DNA of 55,922 nt from Prevotellaceae bacterium UBA1710 (GTDB lineage Bacteria > Bacteroidota > Bacteroidia > Bacteroidales > Bacteroidaceae): contig DCJC01000078.1 of the NCBI GenBank assembly GCA_002317355.1, forward strand, positions 1 through 55,922. The letters run 5' to 3'. The notes beneath the pieces are model-generated. The model did not search any database and had not been told where the DNA came from. It saw nothing but the letters and a program-made list of their open reading frames with translations. Position numbers and translations under genes: made by a program. Below, piece by piece: positions 45,498-53,270 of this stretch (the stretch's first letter is position 1; every line of letters begins with the position of its first letter).

Positions 45498-45529
45498 AAA
45501 GGCATGCCACAACAAAGTGACATGCCTTT
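45498..45529 (+). terminator. Terminator after rubrerythrin
   Basis: AAAGGCATG (45498-45506) pairs perfectly with CATGCCTTT (45521-45529), with further CAC/GTG pairing inside, followed by a T-run. The convergent acyltransferase gene ends at 45552. Confidence 0.88.
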
Positions 45530-45551
45530 TTCAATTGCTATAGGGGGAAAA

Positions 45552-48026
45552 TTATTTAAGGACATTCAGGATACTACCCTTTACCTTATCCGAAATGGTA
45601 TCATAAGTATCATTCTCTGAAGGCTTAACAGGCTCAAGATATTCCACCTCAATCTTCTTAGGCTTCAGGAATTTAGAACCTCGAGGAAGAGCCTCAAACG
45701 CACCACGGATACATACTGGTACCACAGGCACATTCAATTCCTTACTCAAGATAGCGAATGTCTTCTTGAATTCTACCATATTACCATCATGTGATCGGGT
45801 TCCTTCAGGGAAGATAACAATGTTCTTGCCTTGCTTCAAGACCTCAGAAAGCTTCATGATAGAGTTCTTCAGATTGCTCTTCTCCATGAGAATAACATTA
45901 TTTCTTCTTGCGAGCCACTTCAACACAGACTGCTTTACGTGCTCTTCCGTTGCATAGAAATATGTATTCTTCAATGTTGTACTATCAAGTCCAGACATCG
46001 CGATAGGTCCATCAATGAAGCTCTGATGATTTGGCGCGATGATGAAAGGTCCCGTCTTCGGAACATTCTTCTTGCCTATAATAGAAAGTCGGTTGTTCAC
46101 CTTCAGAAGTATATTGAACAAACCTGAATGCAAAGTGAACAAAGGCGATGTAGATGGAAGCTCAAGCGAAGAGTTATTCGCAAGAAGCATATCATGCCAG
46201 TCAATCTTACTTACATCCACATGAGTCTTGTCCTGCTCAACCTTTTCAGATATTGACTTGAGAGTTGTCATCATCTCAGGCTGAATTTCCACACCGAATG
46301 TCTGCTCTATGAATCCTTGAAGACCAACCTTATCCAATGAGTCGAAGGCAAGGTCTGTCTCAAGATGATCATCTGCATGAACAGCCATCTTCTTCTCACC
46401 CTCAATATATTCCTTAAGGATGCGCATCACATCGCTCATTTCCTCCTCAACGACTGCCTTCTCTGCAGAATTCTGCTTTCTGCCCTCAACGATATCCTTG
46501 AGTTTGAAACGCTGAAGCTTATCAAGCTTTGTTCTTGGAAGATCACCTCTATAGACATAGATGCTCATCAACTTCTTATAGTTAGTCACCGAGAAGTTAT
46601 AAGGCTCGATTACCTCCTTCTTGAGGGCAATCTCCACCTCCTCATCAGAAAGGTTCTTAGCCCATGCCTCATTAGGCACGATGATACCCATCAGCATATC
46701 ACCATTCTGAATCACGGCAGCCTCTTTCACTCTCTCGTCATATTTCTCCAACTTGTACTCTATCTCATTTGGCTGAACGTTCTTACCATTTGAGAGCACA
46801 ATGATTTCCTTCGTTCTTCCAGTGATATACACCCTACCCTTCTCGTCAAAGCGAGCAAGGTCACCTGTATGAAGAAAGCCATCAGAATCAATAACCTTTG
46901 ATGTCTCATCAGGACGGTTGTAATATCCCATCATAAGATTATCACCCTTACAGCAAAGCTCACCATCAACAAGTTTACACTCAACTGAAGGCAAAGGCAA
47001 TCCAGCACAACCGCATATCATATCTCCAGGGCGAGTGAACGAGATGATAGGTGCCATCTCTGTCATTCCATATCCCTCAAGCAGATTGATACCAAGAGCG
47101 ATAAGTCCCTCGCCTATCTCCTTGTCAAGGGCAGCACCACCACTCACACAGTATTCAAGATGGCCACCCATCTTCTTACCAACAGAAGCAAAGATAATCT
47201 TAGAGAGTGTCATGCTCTTAGCCTTCAGACACATATTAAATAATGTGCGAGTCACGAAACTGGCATTTATCTTCTTCATGATGCCAGAATAGAGCATCTG
47301 CCACAACCTTGGTACACCAACAAAGATACCAACCTTACCTCTGCACAAAGCAGCCATGATATCAGGTCCTTGCATTGACTCACAGATGATGATACCATCA
47401 CCCTGAAGAAGAGGAATAATCAACGTTCCCATCAAAGGCAAGACATGATGCACAGGAAGCAACATCAATGTTCTTCTCTTACCATTGAAGATATTCACCT
47501 CATCACACACACCTGCCTTGTTAGCCCACAGATTTCTGTAAGTAAGCATCACACCCTTAGGCGAGCCTGTTGTGCCAGAGGTATAGATGATAAGTGCAAT
47601 ACTCTGACCTGCATAACTATTCTCATCAAGGGTAGCAGTAACAGCCTTGAAGCCACTTGCATCTTCCTTTTCTGCATCATCAATGACAAATACAGCCATA
47701 TTCAATCCTGAACGATCAATAGCTTCCCTTGCAACCTTCTCACAAGCTTTGGAAACCCACATACACTCTGGAGTACAGTCCTTTATGATATACTCAAGAT
47801 CACTGATTGTTGCTGAAGCATCCACAGGAACTGCAATGCTTTTATTCTGCCAAATAGAGAAGAAAGCATATACCCAACCTATTCTATTCTCACTGAATAT
47901 TAGTGTCTTTTGTGGCATTAAGTCCTTTGTCTTACTACCAAACAAACTCACATGCTGCAACATCTCCTGATAGGTTACATCCCCACCATTTGACATTATC
48001 GCAATTCTATCAAGATTAATTCTCAT
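45552..48026 (-). CDS. AMP-binding / acyl carrier / acyltransferase fusion (Aas-like)
   Basis: An 824-residue three-domain enzyme. Residues about 1-510 are an acyl-activating AMP-binding domain with YTSGTTGSPKG (148-158) and YITGRTKEIIVLSNGKN. Residues about 530-605 are an acyl-carrier domain with the phosphopantetheine site DSL (Ser563). Residues about 640-824 are a PlsC-type acyltransferase with NHQSFID (666-672) and FPEGTRS (739-745). E. coli Aas has the acyltransferase first and no carrier domain, so the order here is reversed and a carrier is built in. It likely activates a fatty acid, loads it on its own carrier and transfers it to a lysophospholipid or other acceptor. It has a TAATTTTG promoter box. 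Confidence 0.92.
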   Translation of the reverse strand: MRINLDRIAIMSNGGDVTYQEMLQHVSLFGSKTKDLMPQKTLIFSENRIGWVYAFFSIWQNKSIAVPVDASATISDLEYIIKDCTPECMWVSKACEKVAREAIDRSGLNMAVFVIDDAEKEDASGFKAVTATLDENSYAGQSIALIIYTSGTTGSPKGVMLTYRNLWANKAGVCDEVNIFNGKRRTLMLLPVHHVLPLMGTLIIPLLQGDGIIICESMQGPDIMAALCRGKVGIFVGVPRLWQMLYSGIMKKINASFVTRTLFNMCLKAKSMTLSKIIFASVGKKMGGHLEYCVSGGAALDKEIGEGLIALGINLLEGYGMTEMAPIISFTRPGDMICGCAGLPLPSVECKLVDGELCCKGDNLMMGYYNRPDETSKVIDSDGFLHTGDLARFDEKGRVYITGRTKEIIVLSNGKNVQPNEIEYKLEKYDERVKEAAVIQNGDMLMGIIVPNEAWAKNLSDEEVEIALKKEVIEPYNFSVTNYKKLMSIYVYRGDLPRTKLDKLQRFKLKDIVEGRKQNSAEKAVVEEEMSDVMRILKEYIEGEKKMAVHADDHLETDLAFDSLDKVGLQGFIEQTFGVEIQPEMMTTLKSISEKVEQDKTHVDVSKIDWHDMLLANNSSLELPSTSPLFTLHSGLFNILLKVNNRLSIIGKKNVPKTGPFIIAPNHQSFIDGPIAMSGLDSTTLKNTYFYATEEHVKQSVLKWLARRNNVILMEKSNLKNSIMKLSEVLKQGKNIVIFPEGTRSHDGNMVEFKKTFAILSKELNVPVVPVCIRGAFEALPRGSKFLKPKKIEVEYLEPVKPSENDTYDTISDKVKGSILNVLK

Positions 48027-48060
48027 TATCTTATAAGCTTATATTTTCAATTTACGACTG

Positions 48061-48068
48061 CAAAATTA
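48061..48068 (-). promoter_or_regulatory. -7 box of the Aas-like gene
   Basis: TAATTTTG on the minus strand, followed by C, 34 nt upstream of the ATG at 48026. No well-spaced TTTG was found. Confidence 0.6.
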
Positions 48069-48167
48069 GTATATTCCATTCACAAATAAGCATAATATCC
48101 TACAAAACCCACTTTTTGAGCAAAATATTTGCGCATATAATCCTATCACCCGAAAACATAATCCTAT

Positions 48168-48350
48168 TTTGGGTGATGGGTGGTGGGTGATAGGTAATAG
48201 GTGGTGGATGTTAGTGTATAGTATTATTCGTGGCTGGTTCACTATTGACATTTACAAACCACCAACACCTAACAACCATCACCCAACACCTAACAACCAT
48301 CACCCAACACCTAACAACCATCACCCAACACCCATCACCCATCACCCAAA
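48168..48350. repeat. 183-bp heptamer-built hairpin element between divergent genes
   Basis: The left arm 48168-48187 and the right arm 48331-48350 are 20-base inverted repeats with one mismatch. The left part reads in heptamers from 48171 (GGGTGAT, GGGTGGT, GGGTGAT, AGGTAAT, AGGTGGT). The right part is thirteen heptamers from 48259 to 48349, most of them three copies of the 21-base block CACCCAA-CACCTAA-CAACCAT. It lies between the divergent promoters of the Aas-like and TonB_C genes. Confidence 0.92.
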
Positions 48351-48444
48351 TTTGTAATTATTCCACAAAAAGCCACAAAAACACATGAAAACTGAGCAAA
48401 CCAAACATATTTTTCATCTAAAATGTAAAAAAACACTCAAAAAA

Positions 48445-48475
48445 TTTGTTCGTTCGAAAAAAATTGCTACTTTTG
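48445..48475 (+). promoter_or_regulatory. Promoter of the TonB_C-domain gene
   Basis: TTTG (48445-48448), a 19-nt spacer and TACTTTTG (48468-48475) match the consensus fully. Start near 48479; leader about 52 nt. The remaining spacer 48069-48167 holds nothing I recognise. Confidence 0.85.
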
Positions 48476-48530
48476 CAAAAAATTGGTTTTTAATAATCAA
48501 CTATATTAACCCAAACAACACTTATCTCCT

Positions 48531-49871
48531 ATGAAATCAATAAAAAGCTACCTGACCTTAATAGCTACACTGCTATTTTCGTTACCAATAATGGCATTGG
48601 AAATGTCAGAAGAGGATGCTCGTGACCACATCAAAGCATATATTGAGCAGCAGAAATCGGGCTTTGGTAAGTACGATGAAACTCTTCGCGTTACACTTGC
48701 AAACATACAAATTGATGGCAATCGTGTGAAAGTTATCTTCAACCAACCTGACGGCTCTTTCAGACCTCTCTTCCCTGAATTAACCGAAGGCAAATTCAAG
48801 ACTGATGCACAGGAGAACCGTTACGTTAATCGCCAGTATGGAATGTACATGCTCGCAAGAGAGGTACAGAAAGACCCTAAGTTCCTTGAGGCTATAGAAA
48901 AGTCAAGATACACATGGGATGTATATATCATGGATGCAAAGCAGAATGTACCTTATTATACATTTACATTCAGCTACCAGAATATCAAGAATTCCATCGA
49001 CCTCAATAATGGTGAAGTGGCATCTGATTTCAGAAACTTCCTCTCTATATCACTTGTTGACCGTGCTCTCAAGAGTCTTATGGAGAAGGTATATATCCCA
49101 CACGACAGCGTTGGCATCTCATATGCACACTTAAGCAGCAATATGCTCAATTGCACTATGCTCGCTACATCAGACGCATACCAGAAGCTTACAGCAACCA
49201 ACGGTATGGTAGCACGTAATGAGTGGATTGAGTCATTCCTTGAAGAATGTATGTCAAAGTCATACTTCAAGCAGCTTCTCACAGTTCTCAAGACAAAGCA
49301 GCCAACTGTGTATATTCGTGTAGAGGACATCCACAAGAAGTTTGCTCCTCAGACCTACACAGTAAATACTTTCGATATCATCGCAGCTGCAGAACACAAT
49401 TCAACAGGTGGTCTCTCTGCTGCAGACTATATCATCAAGCAGATTGGTGGTAAAAAACAGAGTGAAAAAGACTATGGCCTGTTCATGCAGAAGTATGGTG
49501 ATGTAGCAAGCCAGATGAAGGAAGCAAGTCAGGCACTTGCAGACAACTCAAGACGCGTATATGACGTTGTTGACGAAATGCCTGAGTTCCCTGGTGGTAG
49601 CCTTGCTCTTGCCAACTACCTTTACAATCAGGTTAAGTATCCACCACTCGCAGAGCAGAATAAGATTCAGGGACGTGTTACTTGCCAGTTCGTTATCACA
49701 TACGAGGGTAAGGTAACAAACGTTGAGATTTCTCGCTCTTCTGACCCTCTTCTCGATGCAGAGGCAAAGCGCGTTATCTCTTCAATGCCTAAGTGGATTC
49801 CTGGCAGACATCATGGTGAGAGAGTTAACACTAAGTATAGTGTACCTATTACATTCACCCTTCCAAACTAA
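48531..49871 (+). CDS. Secreted protein with a C-terminal TonB domain
   Basis: A 446-residue protein with a cleavable-looking signal peptide (1-22, ending PIMALE) instead of the uncleaved N-terminal helix of TonB. Residues 23-340 are a region I do not recognise. Residues 346-446 match the TonB C-terminal fold: VVDEMPEFPGG, VKYPPLAEQNKIQGRVTCQF, DPLLDAEAKRVISSMPKW. Such domains also occur in Bacteroidota BlaR/M56 and envelope proteins. With no membrane anchor it may bind TonB-box receptors or dimerise in the periplasm rather than transduce energy. Confidence 0.85.
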   Translation: MKSIKSYLTLIATLLFSLPIMALEMSEEDARDHIKAYIEQQKSGFGKYDETLRVTLANIQIDGNRVKVIFNQPDGSFRPLFPELTEGKFKTDAQENRYVNRQYGMYMLAREVQKDPKFLEAIEKSRYTWDVYIMDAKQNVPYYTFTFSYQNIKNSIDLNNGEVASDFRNFLSISLVDRALKSLMEKVYIPHDSVGISYAHLSSNMLNCTMLATSDAYQKLTATNGMVARNEWIESFLEECMSKSYFKQLLTVLKTKQPTVYIRVEDIHKKFAPQTYTVNTFDIIAAAEHNSTGGLSAADYIIKQIGGKKQSEKDYGLFMQKYGDVASQMKEASQALADNSRRVYDVVDEMPEFPGGSLALANYLYNQVKYPPLAEQNKIQGRVTCQFVITYEGKVTNVEISRSSDPLLDAEAKRVISSMPKWIPGRHHGERVNTKYSVPITFTLPN

Positions 49872-49888
49872 TAAAAAACTACCAGCAA

Positions 49889-50078
49889 ATGAATCAATTC
49901 TGATTCATCGTAAAAACACACGAAGAAGCCAGACAAGGTTTCACACAACGAACAAAACAAATTCATATGACACGGAATATGCTCCCAATGCCGTCAGGTG
50001 TTGGGAGCTATTGTTCTCACACCTCTCATATAAATGCAACAGCTCCCTTCATTGTCATACGCAATGAAGGGAGCTGTT
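49889..50078. terminator. Cluster of three hairpins between convergent genes
   Basis: Three perfect stems: 8 bp at 49889-49896/49901-49908, 8 bp at 49981-49988/50001-50008, and 17 bp at 50038-50054/50062-50078. The last two share the GCTCCC/GGGAGC core, so their arms can also cross-pair. No long T-run follows either one. They likely end both the TonB_C gene and the LytTR gene. Confidence 0.7.
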
Positions 50079-50098
50079 ATTCAAAAGATGACTACTCT

Positions 50099-50869
50099 TT
50101 AGTTACCCATCAGCCAATTCTTGAATTCAGAAGCCTTATTCTTGCTTACAAACAGAGGTTCAGGCAACTCTACTGGCATACTGACCAGCAATCTGCTATC
50201 AAGCCAGATCACGATTTCCTTGATGCTTTCTCTCGCCACTATATACTGCTTATTGGCACGATAAAAACATGCAGGATCAAGTGTCGCCATAATAGATTCA
50301 AGCGACTTGTTGTATGCCATATTCTTACCATCCTTCAGATACAGCAAAGTCTTTCTTCCCGTGTTATATATGCACACAACATCAGAAACTGGAACTGGAA
50401 CCAACTTATCGTGTAAAGGCACAAGTAAAGACGAAACATACGTTCCACTCTGCTGAACCTTTGCAGGGCCAGCCATATTGACCATACGCTGCAAATAGCC
50501 TATCACATCATTACTATTCCAACGCTTGAACTTATCCAAGGCACGTTTCAGTTCTGTAGCTTTGATAGGCTTCAGCAGATAATCAATACTGTTGACTGCA
50601 AACGCGTCCAAAGCATACTGATCGTAAGCTGTTGTAAAGACGATTGGAGTCTGCACCTCTATCTCTTGGAAAAGAGTGAATGCTGAACCATCACTCAGGT
50701 GAATATCCATGAAGATAAGGTCTGGAGCAGGATTGCTGCTCAACCATCTCACAGTCTGCTGAACACTCTCAAGAACTTTCAGCACCTCAATATCACTATC
50801 TATTTCCTGCAACATTGCAAGGAGATTCTCACTTGCTGCAGTTTCATCTTCTACTATCAGAACTTTCAT
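50099..50869 (-). CDS. LytTR-family response regulator
   Basis: A 256-residue regulator: CheY-like receiver (1-120) with acidic Glu7/Asp8, phosphoacceptor Asp55 in IFMDIH, Thr in FTTAY and Lys in LLKPI, then a LytTR DNA-binding domain (about 150-250, IYNTGRKTLLYLKDGK, LDPACFYRANKQYIVARE). It is 20 bp after the sensor kinase gene and is likely co-transcribed. LytTR proteins bind pairs of short direct repeats; no such site is identified here. The target genes are unknown. Confidence 0.95.
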   Translation of the reverse strand: MKVLIVEDETAASENLLAMLQEIDSDIEVLKVLESVQQTVRWLSSNPAPDLIFMDIHLSDGSAFTLFQEIEVQTPIVFTTAYDQYALDAFAVNSIDYLLKPIKATELKRALDKFKRWNSNDVIGYLQRMVNMAGPAKVQQSGTYVSSLLVPLHDKLVPVPVSDVVCIYNTGRKTLLYLKDGKNMAYNKSLESIMATLDPACFYRANKQYIVARESIKEIVIWLDSRLLVSMPVELPEPLFVSKNKASEFKNWLMGN

Positions 50870-50889
50870 TTTATTCCTGTTTTATCGGG

Positions 50890-51897
50890 TTACTCCGCAA
50901 GAGGAAGCACTACACTAAACATATCATCCGTCTTCTCTACCCTGATCTTCTTATCCATCAACAGGGCAAAACGCTTCTCAAGATTCTTGATACCTGTTCC
51001 ATGCGTTTCCGACTTATATTGCTTTGGAAAATATGGATTACTAACCACAAGTTCATGCTTGTCATTCATACTAATCAGCACATTCATCCTATGCTCACTA
51101 TCGATCATATTATGCACAGTTACATTCTCAATAAGCGGAAGCAAAGCCAGAACAGGAATCTGCAGATGCATGCAATCATCAGGAACATCAAATGTGACAT
51201 CAAATTTTCCTGCATATCTCACCTGCATCACCTCACTGAAAGAGCGTGCAAACTCCAACTCTTCCTCAAGTGTTGCCACAACTTTTCTCTCACTCTGAAG
51301 GATATATCTGAAGATATCACTCAAATGGTCGATATAGCAGATTGTGAGCTTCTCGTCCTTCTTCCTCACCAAACTGCTGATACCATTCAGCGAATTGAAG
51401 AAGAAATGCGGATTAATCTGATTAGTAAGGGCTGTACACCTGCTCTGCAAACTTTCCACCTGCAACTGTCGAAACTCCTCCACCTTCTTCTGATGAATAC
51501 GACTAAGGTAGTCCGTATAACCAAGCATGATACCCATTGCACCAAGCACAACAAACTGGAACGTGAGAATGATAGGACGACAATCAAAGTCTGGGCAGAA
51601 TAGTGCAATCATACCTTTGTAAACACCAAACCCTAATAGTATTAAAAGGAAGTTTGGCAAGATACGCTTCACTAATGACTGTGATTTCAGGAAATTCCTA
51701 TTCATCAACAAAGAACAGAGAATAAGCACCCAGAACAGTAGGAATCTCATCAGCATACTATAGAGATAACATCCCATTGCCTCTGAGCCTATATTGTGCC
51801 TATCAATGTTCATGAACAATAGGTTTGGATAGCTGACAAAAATGGCAACCACCAAACTTACCAATACAGTCTTTGAGAAAGTTTTATAATCATTCAT
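50890..51897 (-). CDS. LytS/YehU-type sensor histidine kinase
   Basis: A 335-residue membrane kinase with four N-terminal helices (about 11-26, 45-64, 79-98, 108-127), a coiled linker (135-155) and the His_kinase domain: INPHFFFNSLN with phosphoacceptor His164, followed by an ATPase domain with an N-box-like LLPLIENVTVHN and a G-box-like GTGIKNLEKRF. The Asn box differs from the usual ENAVKHG. No extracytoplasmic sensing domain is seen, so the signal is probably in the membrane. The partner response regulator follows. Confidence 0.94.
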   Translation of the reverse strand: MNDYKTFSKTVLVSLVVAIFVSYPNLLFMNIDRHNIGSEAMGCYLYSMLMRFLLFWVLILCSLLMNRNFLKSQSLVKRILPNFLLILLGFGVYKGMIALFCPDFDCRPIILTFQFVVLGAMGIMLGYTDYLSRIHQKKVEEFRQLQVESLQSRCTALTNQINPHFFFNSLNGISSLVRKKDEKLTICYIDHLSDIFRYILQSERKVVATLEEELEFARSFSEVMQVRYAGKFDVTFDVPDDCMHLQIPVLALLPLIENVTVHNMIDSEHRMNVLISMNDKHELVVSNPYFPKQYKSETHGTGIKNLEKRFALLMDKKIRVEKTDDMFSVVLPLAE

Positions 51898-51924
51898 TTA
51901 ATCGATCCTCATATTATTACGATG

Positions 51925-51932
51925 CAAAAATA
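51925..51932 (-). promoter_or_regulatory. -7 box of the kinase-regulator operon
   Basis: TATTTTTG on the minus strand, 27 nt before the ATG at 51897. A TTTG lies 14 nt upstream, closer than ideal. Confidence 0.55.
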
Positions 51933-52064
51933 CACATTTTTTTTTACAAATCATAATTGCAAAGCATAAAAATACAAAAATAAATCATAATACCTACATC
52001 TTCTGAGGCAAAAATCGCAAAAATCCTATTCTTTTCACCATCCACTCCTTACCAATAAAAAAAT

Positions 52065-52092
52065 GTAGCGTCTCCCCCAAAGGAAACGCTAC
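52065..52092 (-). terminator. Terminator after the tRNA gene
   Basis: GTAGCGT (52065-52071) pairs with ACGCTAC (52086-52092) plus an inner TCC/GGA step, and the minus strand continues ATTTTTTTA. Confidence 0.8.
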
Positions 52093-52151
52093 TTTTATCT
52101 AAGTCCAATCCAAATATCATAGTGTTCATATCAGAAATATCCGAACACTCG

Positions 52152-52225
52152 TGACCTTGATGGGATTCAAACCCATGACCTTCAGAACCGGAATCTGACG
52201 CTCTATTCAGCTAAGCTACAAGGCC
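52152..52225 (-). tRNA. tRNA-Arg (CCG)
   Basis: The minus strand folds as a complete cloverleaf: acceptor GGCCTTG with CAAGGTC (one G-U pair), D arm GCTT/GAGC, anticodon stem TCAGA/TCTGA around loop TTCCGGT with anticodon CCG, and T arm ATGGG/CCCAT with loop TTTGAAT. The discriminator is A and CCA is not encoded, as is common in Bacteroidota. It reads the CGG arginine codon, rare in the genes here. Confidence 0.95.
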
Positions 52226-52240
52226 AGTATAATTTTGTAT

Positions 52241-52338
52241 TATGAATTATGAACTATGAACTATGAATTATGAACTATGAACTATGAATTATGAACTATG
52301 AATTATGAATTATGAACTATGAACTATGAACTATGAAG
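52241..52338. repeat. Fourteen tandem heptamers TATGAAY
   Basis: Fourteen units run in perfect register, differing only at the last base (T or C, G in the final one). They lie upstream of the tRNA and downstream of cdsA. This is the most regular heptamer array of the window. Confidence 0.97.
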
Positions 52339-52353
52339 TGCCAACAGCACCAT

Positions 52354-52402
52354 CAATCCTTAATCCTTAATCTCTAATCCCTAATCTCTAATCCTTAATC
52401 CA
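52354..52402 (-). repeat. Seven heptamers after the cdsA stop
   Basis: Read on the minus strand after the cdsA TAG the units are ATTAAGG, ATTAGAG, ATTAGGG, ATTAGAG, ATTAAGG, ATTAAGG and a variant. Nearly every unit holds TAA or TAG. It directly abuts the TATGAAY array, with a 15-bp gap between them. Confidence 0.92.
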
Positions 52403-52406
52403 AAAT

Positions 52407-53270
52407 CTACATCGCACACGACATAAGATACACCACAGATGCAGGAATCGCCATAAGCGATGAGTCGAATCGGTCAAGCATACCACCATGTCCTGGGAGG
52501 ATATTACCGCTATCCTTCACCCCAAGAGTGCGCTTGAAGAGACTCTCAACAAGATCGCCCCATGTGCCGAAGAACACAACAACCAATCCCAAGCCTATCC
52601 ACTGTAAGGTTGTAAGACCTGTCTGTGTTGCACCCATAAACTCCAACACTCCATTCTCGTCAATGTAAGACATCAACCATGCGATGAAGCACACAAGAAT
52701 GCCACCACCAATACTGCCTTCCCATGACTTTCCAGGAGAGATTCTTGGGAACAGCTTATGCTTACCAAGAAGAGAACCTGCGAGATACGCACCCGTGTCA
52801 TTACACCAAAGGAAGATGAAGATGCTCAAAGGCAACAGAAGACCGTAAACAGTCTCACCATTTGCAGCCGAACGGAATGCAAGCATATTGATACAAGCGA
52901 AAGGCAATGCCACATACATCTGAGAGAGCATTGTGTATGCCCAATCGTTTATGGCATCCTCATTACGCTGGTAGAGTTCGCTGATGAAGAGATACACCAC
53001 TGTGATGAGGTATGGCACGAATGCTGCTGATGGAACCACCTGCATACACCAACCTGCAAACGCAAGGAAGAGATACACACCTGCCACAGTAGAGATGAAA
53101 CGATTCACCTTGACTGTCTCACGAAGGTTCACGAGTCCCGTAAACTCCCATATAGACAATCCTGTTACGAGAGCAAAGAAGCAGACCATTGCCAATGGCT
53201 TCAGAAAGCATGTCACCACAACGGCAACAAAGAGTACACCTGTTATGGCTCTAACAATGAAATTATGCAT
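52407..53270 (-). CDS. cdsA: Phosphatidate cytidylyltransferase
   Basis: A 287-residue membrane enzyme that makes CDP-diacylglycerol, the precursor of phospholipids. It has about eight hydrophobic helices and the family signature at the C-terminal half: LFPRISPGKSWEGSIGGG and the terminal DSLFKRTLGVKDSGNILPGHGGMLDRFDS-type region (CDP-binding Asp/Ser residues). It overlaps the ftsH stop by 8 bp, so it is translationally coupled. The array of heptamers starts at its stop codon. Confidence 0.97.
   Translation of the reverse strand: MHNFIVRAITGVLFVAVVVTCFLKPLAMVCFFALVTGLSIWEFTGLVNLRETVKVNRFISTVAGVYLFLAFAGWCMQVVPSAAFVPYLITVVYLFISELYQRNEDAINDWAYTMLSQMYVALPFACINMLAFRSAANGETVYGLLLPLSIFIFLWCNDTGAYLAGSLLGKHKLFPRISPGKSWEGSIGGGILVCFIAWLMSYIDENGVLEFMGATQTGLTTLQWIGLGLVVVFFGTWGDLVESLFKRTLGVKDSGNILPGHGGMLDRFDSSLMAIPASVVYLMSCAM

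Noticed and set aside
48259..48321. Three 21-base repeats resembling a CRISPR array
   Set aside because: No spacers between units, each unit is three heptamers, and no cas genes are present.
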